A DNA stretch of 64,000 nt from positions 62,001-126,000 of the forward strand of contig NW_026961092.1 in NCBI RefSeq assembly GCF_021018805.1. Reading direction: 5' to 3'. The stretch's first letter is position 1; the number at the start of each line of letters is the position of its first letter. Both the position numbers and the translations under genes were made by a program. This DNA comes from Prinia subflava. Lineage: Eukaryota > Chordata > Aves > Passeriformes > Cisticolidae. Shown here in pieces: positions 10,455 to 22,414 of this stretch. The notes beneath the pieces are model-generated. The model searched no databases. It had not been told where the DNA came from and saw nothing but the letters and a program-made list of their open reading frames with translations.

Positions 10455-10672
10455 TTGCTGTTGCTGTGTTGGTTTTCTCAAGACACAAGCCTTGTTAGTT
10501 GTATGTGTTTCCAGCGAGCAGAAAAGCTGCTGCAGACACTTTCTTGCCCCTTTTTCACAAGTGAAGTATATTTTGTACCAGTTGGTGTGTTCCTCGTCTG
10601 CAGAGACGGATCACAGGTTTTAGGACCTAAATTGCTTGATTTCATTGGAAGAGCTATTAAGAACACTATGCT
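10455..10672. repeat. Chimeric unit: M front, R tail
   Basis: The front has acacaagccttgttagttgt and gtttccagcgagcagaaaag, typical of M. From about 10550 it has cccctttttcacaag, gtgtgttcctcg and gcagagacggatc, typical of R. The switch lies roughly between 10520 and 10550. The equivalent units at 17415 and 20459 are ordinary R, so the M front was acquired in this copy. Confidence 0.82.
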
Positions 10673-10888
10673 TTGCTGTTGCTGTGTTGGTTTTCTAAAC
10701 ACACAAGCCCTGTTTGTTCCCTGTGTTTTCAGCAAGCAGAGAAGCTCTTGAAGACACGTACCTGCTTTCTCCACTACTGACGTATATTTTGTACCAGTTG
10801 GTGTATTCCTCGTCTGGAGAGCAGGAGCAAAGGTTTTAGGACCTAAATTGCTTGATTTCCTTGGAAGAGATATGTAGAACACTGTGCT

Positions 10889-11107
10889 TTGCTGTTGCTG
10901 TGTTGGTTTTCTCAAGACACAAGCCTTGCTAGTTGTATGTGTTTCCAGCGAGCAGAAAAGCTGCTGCAGACACTTTCTTGCCCCTTTTCCACGAAGTGAA
11001 GTATATTTGGTACCAGTTGGTGTATTCCTCGTCTGCAGAGCAAGAGCAAAGGTTTTAGGATCTAAATTGCTTGTTTTCCATGGAAGAGCTATGTAGAACA
11101 CTATGCT
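10889..11107. repeat. M unit, 219 bp, with one inserted base and tatatttggtacc
   Basis: An extra G gives ccacgaagtgaag near 10993. The unit also has tatatttggtaccag in place of tatattttgtaccag, creating a ggtacc site. The substitution is shared with the units at 17849 and 20893; the insertion is not. Confidence 0.85.
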
Positions 11108-13716
11108 TTGCTGTTGCTGTGTTGGTTTTCTCAAGACACAAGTCCTGTTGGTTGTCTGTGTTTGCAGCAAGCAGAGAAGCTGCTGCAGACACTTTCTTGC
11201 CCCTTTTGCACAAGTGAAGTATATTTTGTACCAGTTGGTGTGTTCCTCGTCTGCAAAGCAAGAGCAAATGTGTTAGGACCTAAATTGCTTGATTTCCATG
11301 GAAGAGCTCTGTAGAACACTATGCTTTGCTGTTGCTGTGTTGGTTTTCTCAAGAAACAAACCCTGTTTGTTCTCTGTACTTGCAGCGAGCAGAGAAGCTC
11401 TTGAAGACACGTACCTGCTTTCTCCACTACTGACGTATATTTTGTACCAGTTGGTGTATTCCTCGTCTGGAGAGCAGGAGCAAAGGTTTTAGGACCTAAA
11501 TTGCTTGATTTCCTTGGAAGAGATATGTAGAACACTGTGCTTTGCTGTTGCTGTGTTGGTTTTCTCAAGACACAAGCCTTGTTAGTTGTATGTGTTTCCA
11601 GCGAGCAGAGAAGCTGCTGCAGACACTTTCTTGCCCCTTTTCCACAAGTGAAGTATATTTTGTACCAGTTGGTGTATTCCTCGTCTGCAGAGCAAGAGCA
11701 AAGGTTTTAGGATCTAAATTGCTTGTTTTCCATGGAAGAGCTATGTAGAACACTATGGTTTTCGGTTGCTGTGTTTGTTTTCTCAAGACACAAGCCCTGT
11801 TTGTTCTCTGTGTTTTCAGCAAGCAGAGAAGCTGCTGCAGACACTTTCTTGCTCCTTTTCCACTAGTGAAGTATATTTTGTACCAGTTTGTGTATTCCTC
11901 GTCTGCAGAGCAAGAGCAAAGGTTTTAGGATCTAAATTGCTTGTTTTCCATGGAAGAGCTCTGTAGAACACTATGCTTTGCTGTTGCTGTGTTGGTTTTC
12001 TCAAGACACAAGTCCTGTTGGTTGTCTGTGTTTGCAGCAAGCAGAGAAGCTGCTGCAGACACTTTCTTGCCCCTTTTTCACAAGTGAAGTATATTTTGTA
12101 CCAGTTGGTGTGTTCCTCGTCTGCAGAGACGGATCAAAGGTTTTAGGACCTAAATTGCTTGATTTCATTGGAAGAGCTATTAAGAACACTATGCTTTGCT
12201 GTTGCTGTGTTGGTTTTCTAAACACACAAGCCCTGTTTGTTCCCTGTGTTTTCAGCAAGCAGAGAAGCTCTTGAAGACACGTACCTGCTTTCTCCACTAC
12301 TGACGTATATTTTGTACCAGTTGGTGTGTTCCTCGTCTGCAAAGCAAGAGCAAAGGTTTTAGGACTAAAATTGCTTGATTTCCATGGAAGAGCTCTGTAG
12401 AACACTATGCTTTGCTGTTACTGTGTTGGTTTTCTCAAGACACAAGTCTTGTTGGTTGTATGTGTTTCCAGCGAGCAGAGAAGCTGCTGCAGACACTTTC
12501 TTGCCCCTTTTCCACAAGTGAAGTATATTTTGTACCAGTTGGTGTATTCCTCTTCTGCAGAGCAAGAGCAAAGGTTTTAGGATCTAAATTGCTTGTTTTC
12601 CATGGAAGAGCTCTGTAGAACACTATCCTTTGCTGTTGCTGTGTTGGTTTTCTCAAGACACAAGTCCTGTTGGTTGTCTGTGTTTGCAGCAAGCAGAGAA
12701 GCTGCTGCAGACACTTTCTTGCCCCTTTTTACAAGTGAAGTATATTTTGTACCAGTTGGTGTGTTCCTCGTCTGCAAAGCAAGAGCAAATGTGTTAGGAC
12801 CTAAATTGCTTGATTTCCATGGAAGAGCTCTGTAGAACACTATGCTTTGCTGTTGCTGTGTTGGTTTTCTCAAGAAACAAACCCTGTTTGTTCTCTGTAC
12901 TTGCAGCGAGCAGAGAAGTTCTTGAAGACACGTACCTGCTTTCTCCACTACTGACGTATATTTTGTACCAGTTGGTGTATTCCTCGTCTGCAGAGCAAGA
13001 GCAAAGGTTTTAGGACCTAAATTGCTTGATTTCCTTGGAAGAGATATGTAGAACACTGTGCTTTGCTGTTGCTGTGTTGGTTTTCTCAAGACACAAACCC
13101 TGTTTGTTCCCTGTGTTTTCAGCAAGCAGAGAAGCTGCTGCAGACACTTTCTTGCCCCTTTTCCACAAGTGAAGTATATTTTGTACCAGTTGGTGTATTC
13201 CTCGTCTGCAGAGCAAGAGCAAAGGTTTTAGGATCTAAATTGCTTGATTTCCTTGGAAGAGCTATGTAGAACACTATGCTTTGCTGTTGCTGTGTTGGTT
13301 TTCTAAAGACACAAACCCTGTTTGGTCTCTGTGTTTTCAGCAAGCAGAGAAGCTGCTGCAGACACTTTCTTGCTCCTTTTCCACTAGTGAAGTATATTTT
13401 GTACCAGTTGGTGTATTCCTCGTCTGGAGAGCAGGAGCAAAGGTTTTAGGACCTAAATTGCTTGATTTCCTTGGAAGAGATATGTAGAACACTGTGCTTT
13501 GCTGTTGCTGTGTTGGTTTTCTCAAGACACAAACCCTGTTTGTTCCCTGTGTTTTCAGCAAGCAGAGAAGCTGCTGCAGACACTTTCTTGCCCCTTTTCC
13601 ACAAGTGAAGTATATTTTGTACCAGTTGGTGTATTCCTCGTCTGCAGAGCAAGAGCAAAGGTTTTAGGACCTAAATTGCTTGTTTTCCATGGAAGAGCTC
13701 TGTAGAACACTATGCT

Positions 13717-13933
13717 TTGCTGTTGCTGTGTTGGTTTTCTAAAGACACAAACCCTGTTTGTTCCCTGTGTTTTCAGCAAGCAGAGAAGCTGCTGCAGACA
13801 CTTTCTTGCCCCTTTTCCACAAGTGAAGTATATTTTGTACCAGTTGGTGTATTCCTTGTCTGCAGAGCAAGAGCAAAGGTTTTAGGATCTAAATTGCTTG
13901 ATTTCCTTGAAGAGATATGTAGAACACTGTGCT
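13717..13933. repeat. P unit, 217 bp, with one deleted base
   Basis: One G is missing near 13909 (gatttccttgaagagatatg). The matching unit in X1 (6537) is 218 bp. The loss merges two short open frames on each strand, but has no other visible consequence. Confidence 0.85.
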
Positions 13934-15454
13934 TTGCTGTTGCTGTGTTGGTTTTCTCAAGACACAAACCCTGTTTGTTCCCTGTGTTTTCAGCAAGCAG
14001 AGAAGCTGCTGCAGACACTTTCTTGCCCCTTTTCCACAAGTGAAGTATATTTTGTACCAGTTGGTGTATTCCTCGTCTGCAGAGCAAGAGCAAAGGTTTT
14101 AGGATCTAAATTGCTTGTTTTCCATGGAAGAGCTCTGTAGAACACTATGCTTTGCTGTTGCTGTGTTGGTTTTCTAAAGACACAAACCCTGTTTGTTCCC
14201 TGTGTTTTCAGCAAGCAGAGAAGCTGCTGCAGACACTTTCTTGCCCCTTTTCCACAAGTGAAGTATATTTTGTACCAGTTGGTGTATTCCTTGTCTGCAG
14301 AGCAAGAGCAAAGGTTTTAGGATCTAAATTGCTTGTTTTCCATGGAAGAGCTCTGTAGAACACTATGCTTTGCTGTTGCTGTGTTGGTTTTCTCAAGACA
14401 CAAGTCCTGTTGGTTGTCTGTGTTTGCAGCAAGCAGAGAAGCTGCTGCAGACACTTTCTTGCCCCTTTTTCACAAGTGAAGTATATTTTGTACCAGTTGG
14501 TGTGTTCCTCGTCTGCAGAGACGGATCAAAGGTTTTAGGACCTAAATTGCTTGATTTCATTGGAAGAGCTATTAAGAACACTATGCTTTGCTGTTGCTGT
14601 GTTGGTTTTCTAAACACACAAGCCCTGTTTGTTCCCTGTGTTTTCAGCAAGCAGAGAAGCTCTTGAAGACACGTACCTGCTTTCTCCACTACTGACGTAT
14701 ATTTTGTACCAGTTGGTGTGTTCCTCGTCTGCAAAGCAAGAGCAAAGGTTTTAGGACTAAAATTGCTTGATTTCCATGGAAGAGCTCTGTAGAACACTAT
14801 GCTTTGCTGTTACTGTGTTGGTTTTCTCAAGACACAAGTCTTGTTGGTTGTATGTGTTTCCAGCGAGCAGAAAAGCTGCTGCAGACACTTTCTTGCCCCT
14901 TTTCCACAAGTGAAGTATATTTTGTACCAGTTGGTGTATTCCTCTTCTGCAGAGCAAGAGCAAAGGTTTTAGGATCTAAATTGCTTGTTTTCCATGAAAG
15001 AGCTCTGTAGAACACTATGCTTTGCTGTTGCTGTGTTGGTTTTCTCAAGACACAAGTCCTGTTGGTTGTCTGTGTTTGCAGCAAGCAGAGAAGCTGCTGC
15101 AGACACTTTCTTGCCCCTTTTTACAAGTGAAGTATATTTTGTACCAGTTGGTGTGTTCCTCGTCTGCAAAGCAAGAGCAAATGTGTTAGGACCTAAATTG
15201 CTTGATTTCCATGGAAGAGCTCTGTAGAACACTATGCTTTGCTGTTGCTGTGTTGGTTTTCTCAAGAAACAAACCCTGTTTGTTCTCTGTACTTGCAGCG
15301 AGCAGAGAAGCTCTTGAAGACACGTACCTGCTTTCTCCACTACTGACGTATATTTTGTACCAGTTGGTGTATTCCTCGTCTGCAGAGCAAGAGCAAAGGT
15401 TTTAGGATCTAAATTGCTTGATTTCCATGGAAGAGCTCTGTAGAACACTGTGCT

Positions 15455-15672
15455 TTGCTGTTGCTGTGTTGGTTTTCTAAAGACACAAACCCTGTTTGTT
15501 CCCTGTGTTTTCAGCAAGCAGAGAAGCTGCTGCAGACACTTTCTTGCCCCTTTTCCACAAGTGAAGTATATTTTGTACCAGTTGGTGTATTCCTCGTCTG
15601 CAGAGCAAGAGCAAAGGTTTTAGGATCTAAATTGCTTGTTTTCCATGGAAGAGCTATGTAGAACACTATGCT
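15455..15672. repeat. Hybrid P unit at a one-unit deletion
   Basis: This unit occupies the place of two X1 units (8276 and 8494). It has the ttctaaagacac front like 8276, and ttccctg, ccacaagtg and the gcttgttttccatgg tail like 8494. The offset between X1 and X2 falls from 7179 bp before it to 6961 bp after it, a difference of exactly 218 bp, as expected for unequal crossing-over inside a unit. Confidence 0.75.
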
Positions 15673-16326
15673 TTGCTGTTGCTGTGTTTGTTTTCTAAAG
15701 ACACAAGCCCTGTTTGTTCTCTGTGTTTTCAGCAAGCAGAGAAGCTGCTGCAGACACTTTCTTGCTCCTTTTCCATTAGTGAAGTATATTTTGTACCAGT
15801 TTGTGTATTCCTCGTCTGCAGAGCAAGAGCAAAGGTTTTAGGATCTAAATTGCTTGTTTTCCATGGAAGAGCTATGTAGAACACTATGCTTTGCTGTTGC
15901 TGTGTTGGTTTTCTCAAGACACAAACCCTGTTTGTTCCCTGTGTTTTCAGCAAGCAGAGAAGCTGCTGCAGACACTTTCTTGCCCCTTTTCCACAAGTGA
16001 AGTATATTTTGTACCAGTTGGTGTATTCCTTGTCTGCAGAGCAAGAGCAAAGGTTTTAGGATCTAAATTGCTTGATTTCCTTGGAAGAGATATGTAGAAC
16101 ACTGTGCTTTGCTGTTGCTGTGTTGGTTTTCTCAAGACACAAACCCTGTTTGTTCCCTGTGTTTTCAGCAAGCAGAGAAGCTGCTGCAGACACTTTCTTG
16201 CCCCTTTTCCACAAGTGAAGTATATTTTGTACCAGTTGGTGTATTCCTCGTCTGCAGAGCAAGAGCAAAGGTGTTAGGACCTAAATTGCTTGATTTCCAT
16301 GGTAGAGCTATGTAGAACACTATGCT

Positions 16327-19300
16327 TTGCTGTTGCTGTGTCGGTTTTCTCAAGAAACAAACCCTGTTTGTTCTCTGTACTTGCAGCGAGCAGAGAAGCT
16401 CTTGAAGACACGTACCTGCTTTCTCCACTACTGACGTATATTTTGTACCAGTTGGTGTATTCCTCGTCTGGAGAGCAGGAGCAAAGGTTTTAGGACCTAA
16501 ATTGCTTGATTTCCTTGGAAGAGATATGTAGAACACTGTGCTTTGCTGTTACTGTGTTGGTTTTCTCAAGACACAAGCCTTGTTAGTTGTATGTGTTTCC
16601 AGCCAGCAGAGAAGCTGCTGCAGACACTTTCTTGCCCCTTTTCCACAAGTGAAGTATATTTTGTACCAGTTGGTGTGTTCCTCGTCTGCAGAGCAAGAGC
16701 AAAGGTTTTAGGATCTAAATTGCTTGTTTTCCATGGAAGAGCTATGTAGAACACTATGCTTTGCTGTTGCTGTGTTGGTTTTCTCAAGACACAAGCCCTG
16801 TTTGTTCTCTGTGTTTTCAGCAAGCAGAGAAGCTGCTGCAGACACTTTCTTGCTCCTTTTCCACTAGTGAAGTATATTTTGTACCAGTTGGTGTATTCCT
16901 CGTCTGCAGAGCAGGAGCAAAGGTTTTAGGACCTAAATTGCTTGATTTCCTTGGAAGAGATATGTAGAACACTGTGCTTTGCTGTTGCTGTGTTGGTTTT
17001 CTCAAGACACAAACCCTGTTTGTTCCCTGTGTTTTCAGCAAGCAGAGAAGCTGCTGCAGACACTTTCTTGCCCCTTTTCCACAAGTGAAGTATATTTTGT
17101 ACCAGTTGGTGTATTCCTCGTCTGCAGAGCAAGAGCAAAGGTTTTAGGATCTAAATTGCTTGTTTTCCATGGAAGAGCTATGTAGAACACTATGCTTTGC
17201 TGTTGCTGTGTTGGTTTTCTCAAGACACAAACCCTGTTTGTTCCCTGTGTTTTCAGCAAGCAGAGAAGCTGCTGCAGACACTTTCTTGCCCCTTTTCCAC
17301 AAGTGAAGTATATTTTGTACCAGTTGGTGTATTCCTCGTCTGCAGAGCAAGAGCAAAGGTTTTAGGATCTAAATTGCTTGTTTTCCATGGAAGAGCTCTG
17401 TAGAACACTATGCTTTGCTGTTGCTGTGTTGGTTTTCTCAAGACACAAGTCCTGTTGGTTGTCTGTGTTTGCAGCAAGCAGAGAAGCTGCTGCAGACACT
17501 TTCTTGCCCCTTTTTCACAAGTGAAGTATATTTTGTACCAGTTGGTGTGTTCCTCGTCTGCAGAGACGGATCAAAGGTTTTAGGACCTAAATTGCTTGAT
17601 TTCATTGGAAGAGCTATTAAGAACACTATGCTTTGCTGTTGCTGTGTTGGTTTTCTAAACACACAAGCCCTGTTTGTTCCCTGTGTTTTCAGCAAGCAGA
17701 GAAGCTCTTGAAGACACGTACCTGCTTTCTCCACTACTGACGTATATTTTGTACCAGTTGGTGTGTTCCTCGTCTGCAAAGCAAGAGCAAAGGTTTTAGG
17801 ACTAAAATTGCTTGATTTCCATGGAAGAGCTCTGTAGAACACTATGCTTTGCTGTTACTGTGTTGGTTTTCTCAAGACACAAGCCTTGCTAGTTGTATGT
17901 GTTTCCAGCGAGCAGAAAAGCTGCTGCAGACACTTTCTTGCCCCTTTTCCACAAGTGAAGTATATTTGGTACCAGTTGGTGTATTCCTCGTCTGCAGAGC
18001 AAGAGCAAAGGTTTTAGGATCTAAATTGCTTGTTTTCCATGGAAGAGCTATGTAGAACACTATGCTTTGCTGTTGCTGTGTTGGTTTTCTCAAGACACAA
18101 GTCCTGTTGGTTGTCTGTGTTTGCAGCAAGCAGAGAAGCTGCTGCAGACACTTTCTTGCCCCTTTTTCACAAGTGAAGTATATTTTGTACCAGTTGGTGT
18201 GTTCCTCGTCTGCAAAGCAAGAGCAAATGTGTTAGGACCTAAATTGCTTGATTTCCATGGAAGAGCTCTGTAGAACACTATGCTTTGCTGTTGCTGTGTT
18301 GGTTTTCTCAAGAAACAAACCCTGTTTGTTCTCTGTACTTGCAGCGAGCAGAGAAGCTCTTGAAGACACGTACCTGCTTTCTCCACTACTGACGTATATT
18401 TTGTACCAGTTGGTGTATTCCTCGTCTGGAGAGCAGGAGCAAAGGTTTTAGGACCTAAATTGCTTGATTTCCTTGGAAGAGATATGTAGAACACTGTGCT
18501 TTGCTGTTGCTGTGTTGGTTTTCTCAAGACACAAGCCTTGTTAGTTGTATGTGTTTCCAGCGAGCAGAGAAGCTGCTGCAGACACTTTCTTGCCCCTTTT
18601 CCACAAGTGAAGTATATTTTGTACCAGTTGGTGTATTCCTCGTCTGCAGAGACGGATCAAAGGTTTTAGGATCTAAATTGCTTGTTTTCCATGGAAGAGC
18701 TATGTAGAACACTATGGTTTTCGGTTGCTGTGTTTGTTTTCTCAAGACACAAGCCCTGTTTGTTCTCTGTGTTTTCAGCAAGCAGAGAAGCTGCTGCAGA
18801 CACTTTCTTGCCCCTTTTCCACTAGTGAAGTATATTTTGTACCAGTTTGTGTATTCCTCGTCTGCAGAGCAAGAGCAAAGGTTTTAGGATCTAAATTGCT
18901 TGTTTTCCATGGAAGAGCTCTGTAGAACACTATGCTTTGCTGTTGCTGTGTTGGTTTTCTCAAGACACAAGTCCTGTTGGTTGTCTGTGTTTGCAGCAAG
19001 CAGAGAAGCTGCTGCAGACACTTTCTTGCCCCTTTTTCACAAGTGAAGTATATTTTGTACCAGTTGGTGTGTTCCTCGTCTGCAGAGACGGATCAAAGGT
19101 TTTAGGACCTAAATTGCTTGATTTCATTGGAAGAGCTATTAAGAACACTATGCTTTGCTGTTGCTGTGTTGGTTTTCTAAACACACAAGCCCTGTTTGTT
19201 CCCTGTGTTTTCAGCAAGCAGAGAAGCTCTTGAAGACACGTACCTGCTTTCTCCACTACTGACGTATATTTTGTACCAGTTGGTGTGTTCCTCGTCTGCA

Positions 19301-19370
19301 AAGCAAGAGCAAAGGTTTTAGGACTAAAATTGCTTGATTTCCATGGAAGAGCTATGTAGAACACTATGCT
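16327..19370. repeat. Higher-order block Y2 (14 units, 3044 bp), first tandem copy
   Basis: It has the same 14-unit order as Y1 and is followed immediately by another complete copy (Y3). The join is abnormal: the final N unit (19155) is followed by a B unit rather than the usual M unit, which marks the duplication junction at 19371. The M unit at 18501 carries a short R-type patch (cagagacggatc) that Y3 lacks. Confidence 0.87.
18501..18718. repeat. M unit with a short R-type conversion patch
   Basis: This M unit has gcagagacggatcaaagg near 18646-18663. Its flanks are not R-type: gtattcctcg upstream (R usually has gtgttcctcg) and ggatctaaa downstream (R has ggacctaaa). The transferred tract is therefore no longer than about 36 bp (18636-18670). 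The tandem partner at 21545 lacks it. Confidence 0.8.
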
Positions 19371-22300
19371 TTGCTGTTGCTGTGTCGGTTTTCTCAAGAA
19401 ACAAACCCTGTTTGTTCTCTGTACTTGCAGCGAGCAGAGAAGCTCTTGAAGACACGTACCTGCTTTCTCCACTACTGACGTATATTTTGTACCAGTTGGT
19501 GTATTCCTCGTCTGGAGAGCAGGAGCAAAGGTTTTAGGACCTAAATTGCTTGATTTCCTTGGAAGAGATATGTAGAACACTGTGCTTTGCTGTTACTGTG
19601 TTGGTTTTCTCAAGACACAAGCCTTGTTAGTTGTATGTGTTTCCAGCCAGCAGAGAAGCTGCTGCAGACACTTTCTTGCCCCTTTTCCACAAGTGAAGTA
19701 TATTTTGTACCAGTTGGTGTGTTCCTCGTCTGCAGAGCAAGAGCAAAGGTTTTAGGATCTAAATTGCTTGTTTTCAATGGAAGAGCTATGTAGAACACTA
19801 TGCTTTGCTGTTGCTGTGTTGGTTTTCTCAAGACACAAGCCCTGTTTGTTCTCTGTGTTTTCAGCAAGCAGAGAAGCTGCTGCAGACACTTTCTTGCTCC
19901 TTTTCCACTAGTGAAGTATATTTTGTACCAGTTGGTGTATTCCTCGTCTGGAGAGCAGGAGCAAAGGTTTTAGGACCTAAATTGCTTGATTTCCTTGGAA
20001 GAGATATGTAGAACACTGTGCTTTGCTGTTGCTGTGTTGGTTTTCTCAAGACACAAACCCTGTTTGTTCCCTGTGTTTTCAGCAAGCAGAGAAGCTGCTG
20101 CAGACACTTTCTTGCCCCTTTTCCACAAGTGAAGTATATTTTGTACCAGTTGGTGTATTCCTCGTCTGCAGAGCAAGAGCAAAGGTTTTAGGATCTAAAT
20201 TGCTTGTTTTCCATGGAAGAGCTATGTAGAACACTATGCTTTGCTGTTGCTGTGTTGGTTTTCTAAAGACACAAACCCTGTTTGTTCCCTGTGTTTTCAG
20301 CAAGCAGAGAAGCTGCTGCAGACACTTTCTTGCCCCTTTTCCACAAGTGAAGTATATTTTGTACCAGTTGGTGTATTCCTCGTCTGCAGAGCAAGAGCAA
20401 AGGTTTTAGGATCTAAATTGCTTGTTTTCCATGGAAGAGCTCTGTAGAACACTATGCTTTGCTGTTGCTGTGTTGGTTTTCTCAAGACACAAGTCCTGTT
20501 GGTTGTCTGTGTTTGCAGCAAGCAGAGAAGCTGCTGCAGACACTTTCTTGCCCCTTTTTCACAAGTGAAGTATATTTTGTACCAGTTGGTGTGTTCCTCG
20601 TCTGCAGAGACGGATCAAAGGTTTTAGGACCTAAATTGCTTGATTTCATTGGAAGAGCTATTAAGAACACTATGCTTTGCTGTTGCTGTGTTGGTTTTCT
20701 AAACACACAAGCCCTGTTTGTTCCCTGTGTTTTCAGCAAGCAGAGAAGCTCTTGAAGACACGTACCTGCTTTCTCCACTACTGACGTATATTTTGTACCA
20801 GTTGGTGTGTTCCTCGTCTGCAAAGCAAGAGCAAAGGTTTTAGGACTAAAATTGCTTGATTTCCATGGAAGAGCTCTGTAGAACACTATGCTTTGCTGTT
20901 ACTGTGTTGGTTTTCTCAAGACACAAGCCTTGCTAGTTGTATGTGTTTCCAGCGAGCAGAAAAGCTGCTGCAGACACTTTCTTGCCCCTTTTCCACAAGT
21001 GAAGTATATTTGGTACCAGTTGGTGTATTCCTCGTCTGCAGAGCAAGAGCAAAGGTTTTAGGATCTAAATTGCTTGTTTTCCATGGAAGAGCTATGTAGA
21101 ACACTATGCTTTGCTGTTGCTGTGTTGGTTTTCTCAAGACACAAGTCCTGTTGGTTGTCTGTGTTTGCAGCAAGCAGAGAAGCTGCTGCAGACACTTTCT
21201 TGCCCCTTTTTCACAAGTGAAGTATATTTTGTACCAGTTGGTGTGTTCCTCGTCTGCAAAGCAAGAGCAAATGTGTTAGGACCTAAATTGCTTGATTTCC
21301 ATGGAAGAGCTCTGTAGAACACTATGCTTTGCTGTTGCTGTGTTGGTTTTCTCAAGAAACAAACCCTGTTTGTTCTCTGTACTTGCAGCGAGCAGAGAAG
21401 CTCTTGAAGACACGTACCTGCTTTCTCCACTACTGACGTATATTTTGTACCAGTTGGTGTATTCCTCGTCTGGAGAGCAGGAGCAAAGGTTTTAGGACCT
21501 AAATTGCTTGATTTCCTTGGAAGAGATATGTAGAACACTGTGCTTTGCTGTTGCTGTGTTGGTTTTCTCAAGACACAAGCCTTGTTAGTTGTATGTGTTT
21601 CCAGCGAGCAGAAAAGCTGCTGCAGACACTTTCTTGCCCCTTTTCCACAAGTGAAGTATATTTTGTACCAGTTGGTGTATTCCTCGTCTGCAGAGCAAGA
21701 GCAAAGGTTTTAGGATCTAAATTGCTTGTTTTCCATGGAAGAGCTATGTAGAACACTATGGTTTTCGGTTGCTGTGTTTGTTTTCTCAAGACACAAGCCC
21801 TGTTTGTTCTCTGTGTTTTCAGCAAGCAGAGAAGCTGCTGCAGACACTTTCTTGCCCCTTTTCCACTAGTGAAGTATATTTTGTACCAGTTTGTGTATTC
21901 CTCGTCTGCAGAGCAAGAGCAAAGGTTTTAGGATCTAAATTGCTTGTTTTCCATGGAAGAGCTCTGTAGAACACTATGCTTTGCTGTTGCTGTGTTGGTT
22001 TTCTCAAGACACAAGTCCTGTTGGTTGTCTGTGTTTGCAGCAAGCAGAGAAGCTGCTGCAGACACTTTCTTGCCCCTTTTTCACAAGTGAAGTATATTTT
22101 GTACCAGTTGGTGTGTTCCTCGTCTGCAGAGACGGATCAAAGGTTTTAGGACCTAAATTGCTTGATTTCATTGGAAGAGCTATTAAGAACACTCTGCTTT
22201 GCTGTTGCTGTGTTGGTTTTCTAAACACACAAGCCCTGTTTGTTCCCTGTGTTTTCAGCAAGCAGAGAAGCTCTTGAAGACACGTACCTGCTTTCTCCAC

Positions 22301-22414
22301 TACTGACGTATATTTTGTACCAGTTGGTGTGTTCCTCGTCTGCAAAGCAAGAGCAAAGGTTTTAGGACTAAAATTGCTTGATTTCCATGGAAGAGCTCTG
22401 TAGAACACTATGCT
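19371..22414. repeat. Higher-order block Y3 (14 units, 3044 bp), second tandem copy
   Basis: Every unit anchor lies exactly 3044 bp after its partner in Y2. Differences read by eye are few: tctggagagcaggagc near 19950 against tctgcagagcaggagc near 16906, ctaaag against ctcaag in the P unit at 20241, the missing R-type patch at 21545, and cactctgc near 22194. The near identity suggests recent unequal exchange. Confidence 0.87.

Larger units (their letters stand above)
9366..12411. repeat. Higher-order block Y1 (14 units, 3046 bp)
   Basis: The unit order is B, M, S, P, P, R, N, M, G, B, M, S, R, N. It splits into two seven-unit halves whose R units are 1523 bp apart (10455 and 11978). It matches Y2 at an offset of about 6960 bp. 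Two single-base insertions (near 9670 and near 10993) make it 2 bp longer than Y2. The sixth unit (10455) is chimeric, with an M-type front. Confidence 0.86.
12412..16326. repeat. Higher-order block X2 (18 units, 3915 bp)
   Basis: The unit order is M, H, B, then six P, R, N, M, H, B, P, S, P, P. It is a copy of X1 with one unit fewer: the two P units of X1 at 8276 and 8494 correspond to a single P unit at 15455. The seventh unit is P rather than S. A 1 bp deletion near 13909 (ccttgaagag for ccttggaagag) shortens one unit to 217 bp. Confidence 0.86.

Noticed and set aside
18960..19580. 206-codon minus-strand frame as a real protein
   Set aside because: It reads across N and B satellite units whose 216 bp length keeps the frame open. 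Its sequence is the same unit translated repeatedly, it opens with GTG and it matches no family I know.
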